From the NCBI GenBank assembly GCA_023390635.1, contig JAEWCM010000124.1, forward strand, positions 1 through 7,295: a stretch of DNA of 7,295 nucleotides, read 5' to 3'. Positions 1 through 5,045 of the stretch are shown here, piece by piece. The position numbers and the translations under genes are program-made. Source of the DNA: Bacillota bacterium. GTDB taxonomy: Bacteria > Bacillota > Desulfitobacteriia > Desulfitobacteriales > Desulfitobacteriaceae. Below the pieces are notes generated by a model. The model saw only the letters and a program-made list of their open reading frames with translations. It made no database searches and was not told the DNA's origin. Numbering within the stretch: position 1 is the stretch's first letter; every line of letters starts with the position of its first letter.

Positions 1-227
1 TGGGAATAGCCATCTTCACCCCCTTGGGTGCCTTAATCGGCTTAATGGCAGTACACCTGGTCCAAAACTCCCTTGCTTTCTTCCTGGCCTTGGCAGCAGG
101 AGCCATGGCTTTTCTTGTCTTCGCCGAGCTCCTTCCCCTCTCTCGGGAAAGAGAGCCCCGCGCTGCTCTGTGGGGAGGGATTGCCGGGTTCACCATATTC
201 ACCTTCATCAGTTTATTTCATAAATAA
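1..227 (+). CDS. ZIP-family divalent metal transporter, C-terminal fragment
   Basis: This is the 3' end of a gene that begins before the window. The frame is open from base 3 to a TAA at 225-227, giving about 74 residues. ZIP proteins move Zn2+ or other divalent metals across the cytoplasmic membrane into the cytosol. The fragment shows the C-terminal signature of the family: a TPLGALIG segment in one hydrophobic helix, then LAAGAMAFLVFAELLP, which matches the usual AGAM-(hydrophobic)-ELLP helix whose Glu lies in the metal path. A short charged loop (SREREPR) and a last hydrophobic helix ending in FHK follow. Substrate specificity cannot be read from this part. No T-rich plus-strand terminator follows; the hairpin at 254-274 has its T-run on the minus-strand side. 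Family assignment is fairly secure; the metal is unknown. Confidence 0.8.
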   Translation, partial: GIAIFTPLGALIGLMAVHLVQNSLAFFLALAAGAMAFLVFAELLPLSREREPRAALWGGIAGFTIFTFISLFHK

Positions 228-247
228 AAGGCTCATGTTCTCTATAT

Positions 248-274
248 AAAAAAGGAGCCGCTTCAAGCGGCCCC
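248..274 (-). terminator. Rho-independent terminator of the SGNH-fold gene
   Basis: Read on the minus strand, the sequence GGGGCCGCTT-GAAGCGGCTCC can fold into a GC-rich stem with one G-T wobble and a very small loop. It is followed directly by six T residues (complement of 248-253). It lies 16 bases past the stop codon of the minus-strand gene ending at 290, as expected for its terminator. On the plus strand the hairpin lacks a following T-run, so it would at best terminate the ZIP gene weakly. Confidence 0.85.
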
Positions 275-289
275 TGACTAATTCTCTGA

Positions 290-1000
290 CTATTTCAGAA
301 TATTAGCTGCATAGTCTCCCATTTTTTCATACCCTTTTGCCGTAGGATACTTACCATCATCACCGGAAAGGCCCTCCAAGTAAATACCTTCGACATTCAT
401 AAGCACCGTAGAAAAATCCAATACACGGATTTTCGCTGTCTCAGCATATTCTGTTTCCCATTTGCGCATGTTCCTGATATCCTCCTGAACGCTCTTATAA
501 GGAAGGGGCAGGGCCAACACAGGAGTAATGTGATTAGACTTGGCTTTTTCCACCAAAGCCTGAATATTTTCCTGAAACGTTTCCAGCGGTACTCCATTGA
601 GAGCATCGCCATTGCCTCCGAATATAATGACAATGCCCGGATCTTCCGTCACTACATCCTGATCGAAACGGTCAAGCAAGTCTTTTGTTGTCTGCTGGAT
701 TTTCCCCTTATTCACTACAGTGGTTCCTAATTTATCCCCCAAACGCTTGGGCCATGACTTATCTTCCGTTCCCGGATAGCCAAAGGTAAAAGAATCACCT
801 AATGCAACAATCTTCTGATTGGCGGCATTTAAAGGGGCCTTTTCCTCTGTTACTGCCGTTTGACCCTCCTTGCTTCCCTTATCAGCTACATTTTGACCTT
901 TCCCCCATAATGAAGGACTAATCAAACCACTTATAACCACCAGGGCCGCTATAAGAACCCCGAGTTGAATCAAACGGATTTCCGACCTGTACGTACGCAT
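290..1000 (-). CDS. Membrane-anchored SGNH/GDSL-fold hydrolase-like protein with substituted catalytic positions
   Basis: A 236-aa protein of the SGNH (GDSL) hydrolase fold, a family of esterases, lipases and acyl-group hydrolases. An N-terminal hydrophobic segment (about residues 10-30) is followed by a charged linker to residue 62, so the domain is probably outside the membrane on an uncleaved anchor or signal peptide. Block I is VALGDSFTFG with nucleophile Ser70. Block II is VVNKGKIQQTT, with Gln102 where the oxyanion Gly usually sits. Block III is IIFGGNGDALNG, which keeps Asn130 but has an extra Gly before Asp. Block V is DGKYPTAKGY, with Tyr218 where the catalytic His of DxxHP is expected. 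Activity is therefore doubtful. I chose the ATG at 1000 because AAGGAGG (1008-1014) lies 7 bases upstream. An adjacent ATG at 1003 is only 4 bases from it, and a far-upstream in-frame start at 1108 is less likely. The fold is secure; the function is not. Confidence 0.85.
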   Translation of the reverse strand: MRTYRSEIRLIQLGVLIAALVVISGLISPSLWGKGQNVADKGSKEGQTAVTEEKAPLNAANQKIVALGDSFTFGYPGTEDKSWPKRLGDKLGTTVVNKGKIQQTTKDLLDRFDQDVVTEDPGIVIIFGGNGDALNGVPLETFQENIQALVEKAKSNHITPVLALPLPYKSVQEDIRNMRKWETEYAETAKIRVLDFSTVLMNVEGIYLEGLSGDDGKYPTAKGYEKMGDYAANILK

Positions 1001-1007
1001 CATCCTA

Positions 1008-1014
1008 CCTCCTT
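1008..1014 (-). promoter_or_regulatory. Ribosome binding site fixing the SGNH gene start
   Basis: On the minus strand the sequence reads AAGGAGG-TAGG-ATG-ATG. The second ATG (first base 1000) lies 7 bases from the AAGGAGG and is favoured over the ATG at 1003. It also rules against the much longer reading from 1108, which would put this perfect Shine-Dalgarno inside the coding region. Confidence 0.75.
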
Positions 1015-1106
1015 CATAGTTATTATTTCTACATAAGACAGAGGTTTCCTCCATCCTTAACAAAGCTTTCAGGAAAACTTGCCTGATCTTTGGGCGAATC
1101 TTTCTC

Positions 1107-1134
1107 ACCTAAAAATTGAACAGCGCATACTTTG
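1107..1134 (+). promoter_or_regulatory. Candidate sigma-K-like promoter ahead of the YlbF gene
   Basis: AC at 1107-1108 is followed after exactly 17 bases by CATACTTTG (1126-1134). The Bacillus mother-cell sigma-K consensus is AC, 16-17 bp, CATAnnnTA, so only the last base differs. Transcription would begin near 1140, leaving about 25 bases of leader that include the AAAGGAGG ribosome binding site. Such short patterns occur by chance and no clear sigma-A promoter was seen, so this is only a candidate. Confidence 0.25.
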
Positions 1135-1164
1135 ATATAGAAAAGTAAAGGAGGTGCCTTTTAC

Positions 1165-1653
1165 GTGTCCTATATCGAAAAAGCCCGGGAACTGGGAGAC
1201 CTGATTGCTCAAACACCAGAAGTCCAGGAATTGAAAAAAGCCCAAGCAGCAATTCACGCTGATCCTGAAGCCAGAGAGGCCTTTGCCAAATATCAGGAAA
1301 AAGAGCAGCAGTTGGTAGCTGCCCAAATGATTTCTAAAGTGGTTTCAGAAAAAGATTCCCTTGCCTTAATTGATCTGAAGGTCCGCCTGGTTGGCAAACA
1401 TCCTACAATCAAGACCTTTTTTGCTCAACAGCAAAAACTGGAGAAAATTATGGCCATGGTCAACCTCACGCTGACTACATCAATCTATGGTATGCCGTCG
1501 GCGGAAGATTTGCCGATTCCCGACGAAATCAAAGGAATGGCTCAAAAAATTCTTGACGGTATTTCCGGAGACAAACCCCTTCCTCCTTTAGAAATACCCA
1601 AAGATCTGAAAATTGAAGGTTTTGACCTTTCCCGGCTCAAGTTCAACAAATAA
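1165..1653 (+). CDS. YlbF-family protein (Com_YlbF/DUF964 type)
   Basis: A 162-aa cytoplasmic, mostly helical protein. Residues about 5-110 match the YlbF/YmcA style: ARELGDLIAQTPEVQELKKA, then ADPEAREAFAKYQEKEQQL, and a further long amphipathic helix pair. In Bacillus subtilis YlbF and YmcA form a complex with YaaT that affects RNase Y-dependent mRNA maturation, competence, biofilm formation and sporulation. Whether that role holds here is unknown. After about residue 110 there is a non-helical, Pro-rich tail (roughly PSAEDLPIPDE and PLPPLEIPKDL) that is not part of the core domain. The GTG start at 1165 is chosen because AAAGGAGG (1147-1154) lies 10 bases upstream. The gene leads a same-strand series of four genes with gaps of 50, 31 and 33 bases, suggesting co-transcription. 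Family confidence is high, function low. Confidence 0.85.
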   Translation: MSYIEKARELGDLIAQTPEVQELKKAQAAIHADPEAREAFAKYQEKEQQLVAAQMISKVVSEKDSLALIDLKVRLVGKHPTIKTFFAQQQKLEKIMAMVNLTLTTSIYGMPSAEDLPIPDEIKGMAQKILDGISGDKPLPPLEIPKDLKIEGFDLSRLKFNK

Positions 1654-1672
1654 GGCAGATAAAGCGAAAAGT

Positions 1673-1686
1673 TTGATTCAGGAATC
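1673..1686 (+). repeat. Leader repeat copy 1 (TTGATTCAGGAATC)
   Basis: A 14-base motif in the gap before the 41-aa gene that recurs with one mismatch at 2511-2524 before the 86-aa gene. This copy holds a small inverted repeat, GATTC-AG-GAATC. It lies shortly upstream of the Shine-Dalgarno sequence in both places. It may be chance, a shared regulatory element or a remnant of duplication. Confidence 0.4.
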
Positions 1687-1703
1687 TGGAAAGGAGCGAG
1701 GTA

Positions 1704-1829
1704 ATGCGTCCTCATGGGTATAGCGGTCCATCTTTAAAAAATGATATCACCCATCCCGTAACCCTCGCGGCCTTTCTTATCGTTCTCATGATTGGTGGCT
1801 GGATATTTTTTAAAAGCAAGTTTACTTGA
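1704..1829 (+). CDS. 41-aa single-pass membrane peptide, unknown function
   Basis: A short gene from ATG 1704 to TGA 1829. It is preceded by AAAGGAG (1690-1696) at the ideal distance of 7 bases. The product starts with a short polar segment (MRPHGYSGPSLKND) and continues with one hydrophobic segment, about residues 19-36 (VTLAAFLIVLMIGGWIFF), ending in the positively charged KSK. That pattern suggests a single membrane helix with the charged C-terminus on the cytoplasmic side. It sits between the YlbF gene and the 217-aa gene on the same strand, so co-expression is likely. I recognise no family. The good ribosome binding site, the membrane-peptide composition and the snug fit between neighbours support it as a real gene. 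Confidence 0.7.
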   Translation: MRPHGYSGPSLKNDITHPVTLAAFLIVLMIGGWIFFKSKFT

Positions 1830-1860
1830 AATATGGGGCCGGAAAGGAGGCAATGAGCAC

Positions 1861-2514
1861 ATGACATCTTCTCCACCGCCTTTGCTTCTGCCGAAGGCCC
1901 CTTTCACCTTTTCTATTCTCGTGACAAGCCCCATCCGCTATAACCTTCCCCTCAGTCCAGTAGGTGCGGTTATTCTTCCGATAGCTACAACCGATGCCCG
2001 CTTCGGATCCATATTAATTGGAGGAATCAATTTTCTCATTTCTTTTCTTATGAAATACTCTCTCATTCATCCTCCCACTCGCTGCCCTAACTCTGACAGT
2101 GAAAATGGTAAAATAACGCTCACCCTTGACCAGCTGGCTCAATTGCTCAAGGCCACGCGGGAAGGCAGACTTCCCCTCCCCTCTCCTGTCGCTGCGGGAA
2201 GCGGTGACGACCCTGCTGCTGCGAGAAATCAAGGGCAAGGCCCTGTAGGAGGGGATCAACCTCTTTTCCCGGATAATCTAAGTGTGTCTCTTAGCATCAG
2301 TTCTGCCTTTGCTCCCTTTGACGGCAGCCCTGATACTTCTTTTAATGTTCCCCTTTTTGAGATTCCCGGTGTCCCTGGAAATTTAATCCTGATTCTCACT
2401 CTATTGATCGCTCAATTCATGGTTGATCAAACAGGAATTCGCGTTCCAAACCATCAAACCACTGTGCCCAGCCCTTCCAGAGAGAATACCATCCCTAATA
2501 TACCTGAATATTGA
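1861..2514 (+). CDS. 217-aa hypothetical protein, probably envelope-associated
   Basis: I do not recognise this protein. The start at ATG 1861 is favoured because AAAGGAGG (1843-1850) lies 10 bases upstream; a longer in-frame reading from 1792 would overlap the preceding small gene and has no ribosome binding site. Residues 1-35 are rich in Pro and hydrophobic residues. Residues about 33-70 contain hydrophobic stretches that could enter a membrane (SPVGAVILPI and SILIGGINFLISFLM). A helical patch follows (ITLTLDQLAQLLKATREG, 85-102), then a low-complexity Pro/Gly/Ala/Asp linker (about 104-136) and a Ser-rich, beta-prone region (139-165). A second hydrophobic segment (NLILILTLLIAQFMV, 174-188) precedes a polar Pro/Ser tail. 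It is the third of four same-strand genes. Coding status is well supported; function is unknown. Confidence 0.7.
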   Translation: MTSSPPPLLLPKAPFTFSILVTSPIRYNLPLSPVGAVILPIATTDARFGSILIGGINFLISFLMKYSLIHPPTRCPNSDSENGKITLTLDQLAQLLKATREGRLPLPSPVAAGSGDDPAAARNQGQGPVGGDQPLFPDNLSVSLSISSAFAPFDGSPDTSFNVPLFEIPGVPGNLILILTLLIAQFMVDQTGIRVPNHQTTVPSPSRENTIPNIPEY

Positions 2515-2524
2515 TTCAGTAATC
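2511..2524 (+). repeat. Leader repeat copy 2 (TTGATTCAGTAATC)
   Basis: This is the second copy of the leader motif, 13 of 14 bases identical to 1673-1686. It overlaps the TGA stop of the 217-aa gene and precedes the GGAAAGGAG of the 86-aa gene. Its inverted repeat is reduced to GATT-CAGT-AATC. Confidence 0.4.
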
Positions 2525-2547
2525 CTTGCAGAGGAAAGGAGTCTGTT

Positions 2548-2808
2548 ATGAATTACGATCCGGCGTGCCTCCCTCCTCCTGATCCGGATAATCCCAGATC
2601 CTGGGACTGGGGGTTTCATCGTGTAATCTCTTTGTTTCAGCAACCTATCGTGGGAACCAGCTTATTAGCCATAGGCATCTTCTTCCTCATTATCTTCCTC
2701 ACCCGTGCTTTACTTGCTCCTGCCACTCTCTTTACTCTAGGTCTTACCCTTACCTTTGCTGTTTTGGCCTTTATGGCATTAGTGATCTGCATTTTGGTTG
2801 TGATATAG
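2548..2808 (+). CDS. 86-aa two-helix membrane protein, unknown function
   Basis: The ATG at 2548 is preceded by AAAGGAG (2535-2541) at 6 bases. The product has a Pro/Asp-rich, Trp-containing N-terminus (ACLPPPDPDNPRSWDWGFHR, residues 6-25). Two strongly hydrophobic segments follow, about 34-54 and 60-86, with a very short turn (TRALLAPAT) between them and no hydrophilic tail. This fits a helical hairpin in the cytoplasmic membrane. No family is recognised. It is last in the four-gene plus-strand run and is followed by a large palindrome that probably ends the transcript. Being the third consecutive gene for a protein with membrane segments, it may work with the two products encoded before it, but nothing in the sequence states the role. 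Confidence 0.75.
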   Translation: MNYDPACLPPPDPDNPRSWDWGFHRVISLFQQPIVGTSLLAIGIFFLIIFLTRALLAPATLFTLGLTLTFAVLAFMALVICILVVI

Positions 2809-2825
2809 CTGACGATTAACAGCTA

Positions 2826-2874
2826 ACCCCCAAAGTTATTTGCAGTATACCATACTGTATCTAACTTTGGGGGT
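2826..2874. repeat. 49-bp interrupted palindrome between convergent genes, possible bidirectional terminator
   Basis: The outer arms ACCCCCAAAGTTA (2826-2838) and TAACTTTGGGGGT (2862-2874) are perfect 13-bp inverted repeats. Inside them CAGTAT (2843-2848) and ATACTG (2852-2857) pair around a 3-base ACC loop, joined to the outer stem by a small mostly unpaired stretch. The single long hairpin sits between the ends of the 86-aa gene (+) and the minus-strand gene ending at 2920. Neither side has a strong T-run, so it is not a textbook intrinsic terminator. It could block both transcripts structurally or be a mobile repeat. Confidence 0.75.
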
Positions 2875-2919
2875 GCAGTTTACTCTTGAATTCAGCCTGT
2901 TTCTTTATTCATAGCCCGA

Positions 2920-3801
2920 CTATGGTTGTTTTTCAATAGGTATGCCCATTTGCTGCAGAGATTGGACAAGATCGGGGGCTGCTTCACCGGCCTGCGGTAT
3001 TCCTCCGCCCATGGGTATCCCAGAGACTTCCCCGCCAGGATCAACACTCGTTATTTCCGGCACCATTTCCGCCGGTACTTTTTTTCCTCTCCCCTTGACC
3101 AGGCCCGTAATCCTTCCCCATACAGATTTTGCGCTTCTGCCCACCGGTGCCAAAAATGCCCCGGCACCTCCGCCAAAGCCTTCTTTTACTTTGAGAACAA
3201 TGGGTCCGGTAGGAACGTTGTTCATCTGTCCCGAGTTTTCCAAAGATATGATTGCCTTATTATAATGGTTTAGAGGTACAGGACTTTGAAAAGAAGTCTG
3301 ATAAACTCCATTTTCAATGGGACGCAAAATTCCTACCGGAAAGCCGCTCTTCCCCTTTTCATCCACAAGGTAAGCTACATAAGATGCCTTCTGTCCTTGT
3401 CCTACCAGTGTATGGGGTGCAGGCAAGTTAGCCACAATATTGAATTGATTGTTAGGGGAAATCGTGGCAATCCCATTACCGGGGAACCCTTGTTGGGCTG
3501 CTTGCAGAATCAGTTGCCGGGACTGTCCTCCACCGTAGAACATAGGCTGGCCTGCTGCACTCTGATTTATCTGCCCCATCGGTCCATACCCTGTATTCTG
3601 AGACATCGGAGGAGCTTGATTAGGAAACAATCCTCCGTTGATGGGAGGAACATTTCCCATTCCGTTATTTGGTTTAGGTCCTAAAAAACCACCCCGCAAA
3701 TTTTGAATATGACCGTCCTTTTGGAAGAAACCACTTTGCTTTAACCCTGATCCTAAAGAATCACGCAATTGACCAGGCGTATCTCCTCTATTAAAAGTCA
3801 C
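2920..3801 (-). CDS. Gly/Pro/Gln-rich protein with a central RskA-like (anti-sigma-K C-terminal) domain
   Basis: A 293-aa protein starting at GTG 3801, with AAGGAGGG (3808-3815) 6-7 bases upstream. Residues 1-40 are polar. Residues 40-115 are low-complexity, rich in Gly, Pro, Asn and Gln (for example GGLFPNQAPP). Residues about 119-206 look like a compact beta domain: ANLPAPHTL, YVAYLVDEKGKSGFPVGIL and ISLENSGQMNNVPTGPIVLK. This recalls the extracellular domain of RskA-type anti-sigma factors, whose hallmarks are a WLVD-like strand and an EPAGG..PTGPIVL ending. The cytoplasmic zinc-binding anti-sigma domain and the membrane helix of true RskA are absent, so it is probably not an anti-sigma factor. 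The C-terminus (207-293) is Gly-rich, then basic (about 223-241), then acidic/Pro-rich. No signal peptide is evident. It might be a coat or surface protein; that is a guess. Confidence 0.75.
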   Translation of the reverse strand: MTFNRGDTPGQLRDSLGSGLKQSGFFQKDGHIQNLRGGFLGPKPNNGMGNVPPINGGLFPNQAPPMSQNTGYGPMGQINQSAAGQPMFYGGGQSRQLILQAAQQGFPGNGIATISPNNQFNIVANLPAPHTLVGQGQKASYVAYLVDEKGKSGFPVGILRPIENGVYQTSFQSPVPLNHYNKAIISLENSGQMNNVPTGPIVLKVKEGFGGGAGAFLAPVGRSAKSVWGRITGLVKGRGKKVPAEMVPEITSVDPGGEVSGIPMGGGIPQAGEAAPDLVQSLQQMGIPIEKQP

Positions 3802-3846
3802 AATAATCCCTCCTTGCTTGAGGAAAATTTCGGAACTGCCTTGTTA

Positions 3847-3874
3847 CATGGTATGATAGAGTAAGCTGAACGGT
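3847..3874 (-). promoter_or_regulatory. Candidate sigma-K-like promoter of the RskA-like gene
   Basis: On the minus strand, AC (3874-3873) is followed after 17 bases by CATACCATG (3855-3847), one base off the sigma-K pattern AC, 16-17 bp, CATAnnnTA; CATACCAT also resembles a sigma-E -10 element. Transcription would start near 3840, about 40 bases ahead of the GTG start. The element overlaps the divergent plus-strand -10 at 3849-3857. Confidence 0.3.
3849..3857 (+). promoter_or_regulatory. Extended -10 promoter of the metallophosphoesterase gene
   Basis: TG-G-TATGAT forms an extended -10 (TGnTATGAT, five of six bases of TATAAT). A -35 at 17 bp spacing would be TTCGGA (3829-3834), which is poor, but extended -10 promoters tolerate this. 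Transcription would start near 3864, leaving about 33 bases before the ATG at 3897. Confidence 0.5.
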
Positions 3875-3896
3875 TCGATAATCAAGGAGGCCATCT

Positions 3897-4859
3897 ATGA
3901 CAAAAAAATCTGCAGAATCTCACCCGGACTTTTCTTCGTCCCCGATTTCCAGACGAACCTTTTTGCATAAATTAGGTGCTTTCGTAGCCGGCCACCGTCT
4001 CCTTACAGGTCTGGGGGCGGGAACTATCGGCACTCTGGCCTGGAGTGAGCATGATACACTGAAGCTTGAAGTAAATCACTGGGATCTTTCTTACTCTGAT
4101 CTTCCTTCAAGATTAAACAATAAAACCATCCTCCATCTCTCCGATCTTCATTTAGAAAGTTTGCAGTTCTCTCCGGACCGTATCCTTAAAGCAGTCTCAA
4201 CTTTCTCCCCTGATTTAATCGTTTTTACCGGAGACCTTATCTCGACCCGTACTGATTTGGACAAAGTGGAAAAATACCTGGAACCTTTACATGCCGTACA
4301 CGGCAAATACTTTGTGATGGGCAACAATGATTACTCTCACTTCTCCAACGCCTTATTCAAACGTTACCTGGAGTGCCTTCACACTTTGGGTTGGAAGGTT
4401 CTGCGCAATGACGCCGCTTACTTGAGTGACCTTGGGTTAATGATCATTGGTGTCGATGATCCAGCCACAGCCAGAGATAATACTGAACAGGCTTATCTCC
4501 AGAGTCGGAAGCTACTTTCGTCTTCCCCAGCTCCTTCATCCACATCTCAACCTTTTCGCCTGCTTCTGGCTCACTCTACCGATTGCATCGATGATGTCAT
4601 CCGCCAGGGGGGAGCTGACCTGATGCTGTCAGGACATACTCATGGTGGCCAAATCAGAATCCCCGGAATGAAACCCTTTATTACCAACACTTATTTAGGG
4701 CAGCATGGAATTTATGAAGGTTACCATCAAATCGATGGTATTCCTGTCTATATCAGCCGGGGAATCGGGACGAGCAAAATCCCCTTTCGTCTTGGTGCTT
4801 TGCCTGAAATTACTTGCTTTACCTTACACCAGGGAGCAGCGTCTCACACCCAACGCTAA
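3897..4859 (+). CDS. Tat-exported calcineurin-like metallophosphoesterase, YkuE-like
   Basis: A 320-aa protein with ATG at 3897 and AAGGAGG (3884-3890) 6 bases upstream. The N-terminus carries a twin-arginine signal (SRRTFLHKLG, Arg19-Arg20) followed by a weakly hydrophobic stretch to about residue 48, so the folded enzyme with its metals is probably exported by the Tat system. The catalytic domain (about 75-310) has the dinuclear metal motifs in order: DLH (Asp83, His85), GD (Asp113), GNND (142-145, Asn in place of the usual His), His226 in LLLAHSTD, and GHTHGGQI (His247, His249). The phosphoester substrate is not apparent. In Bacillus subtilis YkuE is a Tat-dependent, wall-associated phosphoesterase. 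It has its own promoter region, divergent from the RskA-like gene. Class assignment is strong. Confidence 0.93.
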   Translation: MTKKSAESHPDFSSSPISRRTFLHKLGAFVAGHRLLTGLGAGTIGTLAWSEHDTLKLEVNHWDLSYSDLPSRLNNKTILHLSDLHLESLQFSPDRILKAVSTFSPDLIVFTGDLISTRTDLDKVEKYLEPLHAVHGKYFVMGNNDYSHFSNALFKRYLECLHTLGWKVLRNDAAYLSDLGLMIIGVDDPATARDNTEQAYLQSRKLLSSSPAPSSTSQPFRLLLAHSTDCIDDVIRQGGADLMLSGHTHGGQIRIPGMKPFITNTYLGQHGIYEGYHQIDGIPVYISRGIGTSKIPFRLGALPEITCFTLHQGAASHTQR

Positions 4860-4883
4860 GTTAAAGCTGACAAGACAAACAGT

Positions 4884-5026
4884 AAGGGACTGTCGTAAAA
4901 TAGTATTTTGAAGAGCGGGCCAAGCAATGAATGACGCTCCGCTGTCGCAAACTGGCGTTAATCGCTCATCTCCGGTCATTCATTGCTTGGCTTTGTCTAT
5001 CAAATCCTATTTTGAGACAGTCCCTT
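4884..5026. repeat. 143-bp imperfect palindrome, MITE- or large REP-like element
   Basis: The outer inverted repeats AAGGGACTGTC (4884-4894) and GACAGTCCCTT (5016-5026) are perfect over 11 bp. Further in, AAAATAG (4897-4903) pairs with CTATTTT (5007-5013), and ATTTTGA (4905-4911) pairs with TCAAAT (5000-5005) with one bulge. GCCAAGCAATGAATGAC (4919-4935) pairs perfectly over 17 bp with 4975-4991. The core 4936-4974 is largely unpaired. It lies between convergent genes ending at 4859 and 5046. There is no credible coding region, no T-run and no clear target-site duplication. GGGACTGTC-type ends are common for insertion sequence termini, so a non-autonomous element is likely; as RNA it would fold into one long hairpin and could also stop both transcripts. 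Confidence 0.75.
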
Positions 5027-5045
5027 GTCACTTGATAAGCTATTG

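Noticed and set aside
1001..1108. 36-residue N-terminal extension of the SGNH protein
   Set aside because: It would place a perfect AAGGAGG inside the gene and push the signal segment away from the N-terminus; the ATG at 1000 explains both.
1133..1141. Extended -10 element TG-A-TATAGA before the YlbF gene
   Set aside because: Its transcription start would fall near 1148, inside the AAAGGAGG ribosome binding site, leaving no usable leader.
1792..1860. 23-residue N-terminal extension of the 217-aa protein
   Set aside because: It has no ribosome binding site and overlaps the 41-aa gene, while ATG 1861 has AAAGGAGG at 10 bases.
1853..1864. Three-codon mini-gene ATG-AGC-ACA-TGA overlapping the next ATG
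   Set aside because: The ATG is only 2 bases from GGAGG, too close for initiation; it is probably chance.
3286..3684. Plus-strand open frame of 132 codons
   Set aside because: It lies wholly antisense to the RskA-like gene, which has a good ribosome binding site and sensible domain content; the frame has no ribosome binding site of note and no recognisable features.
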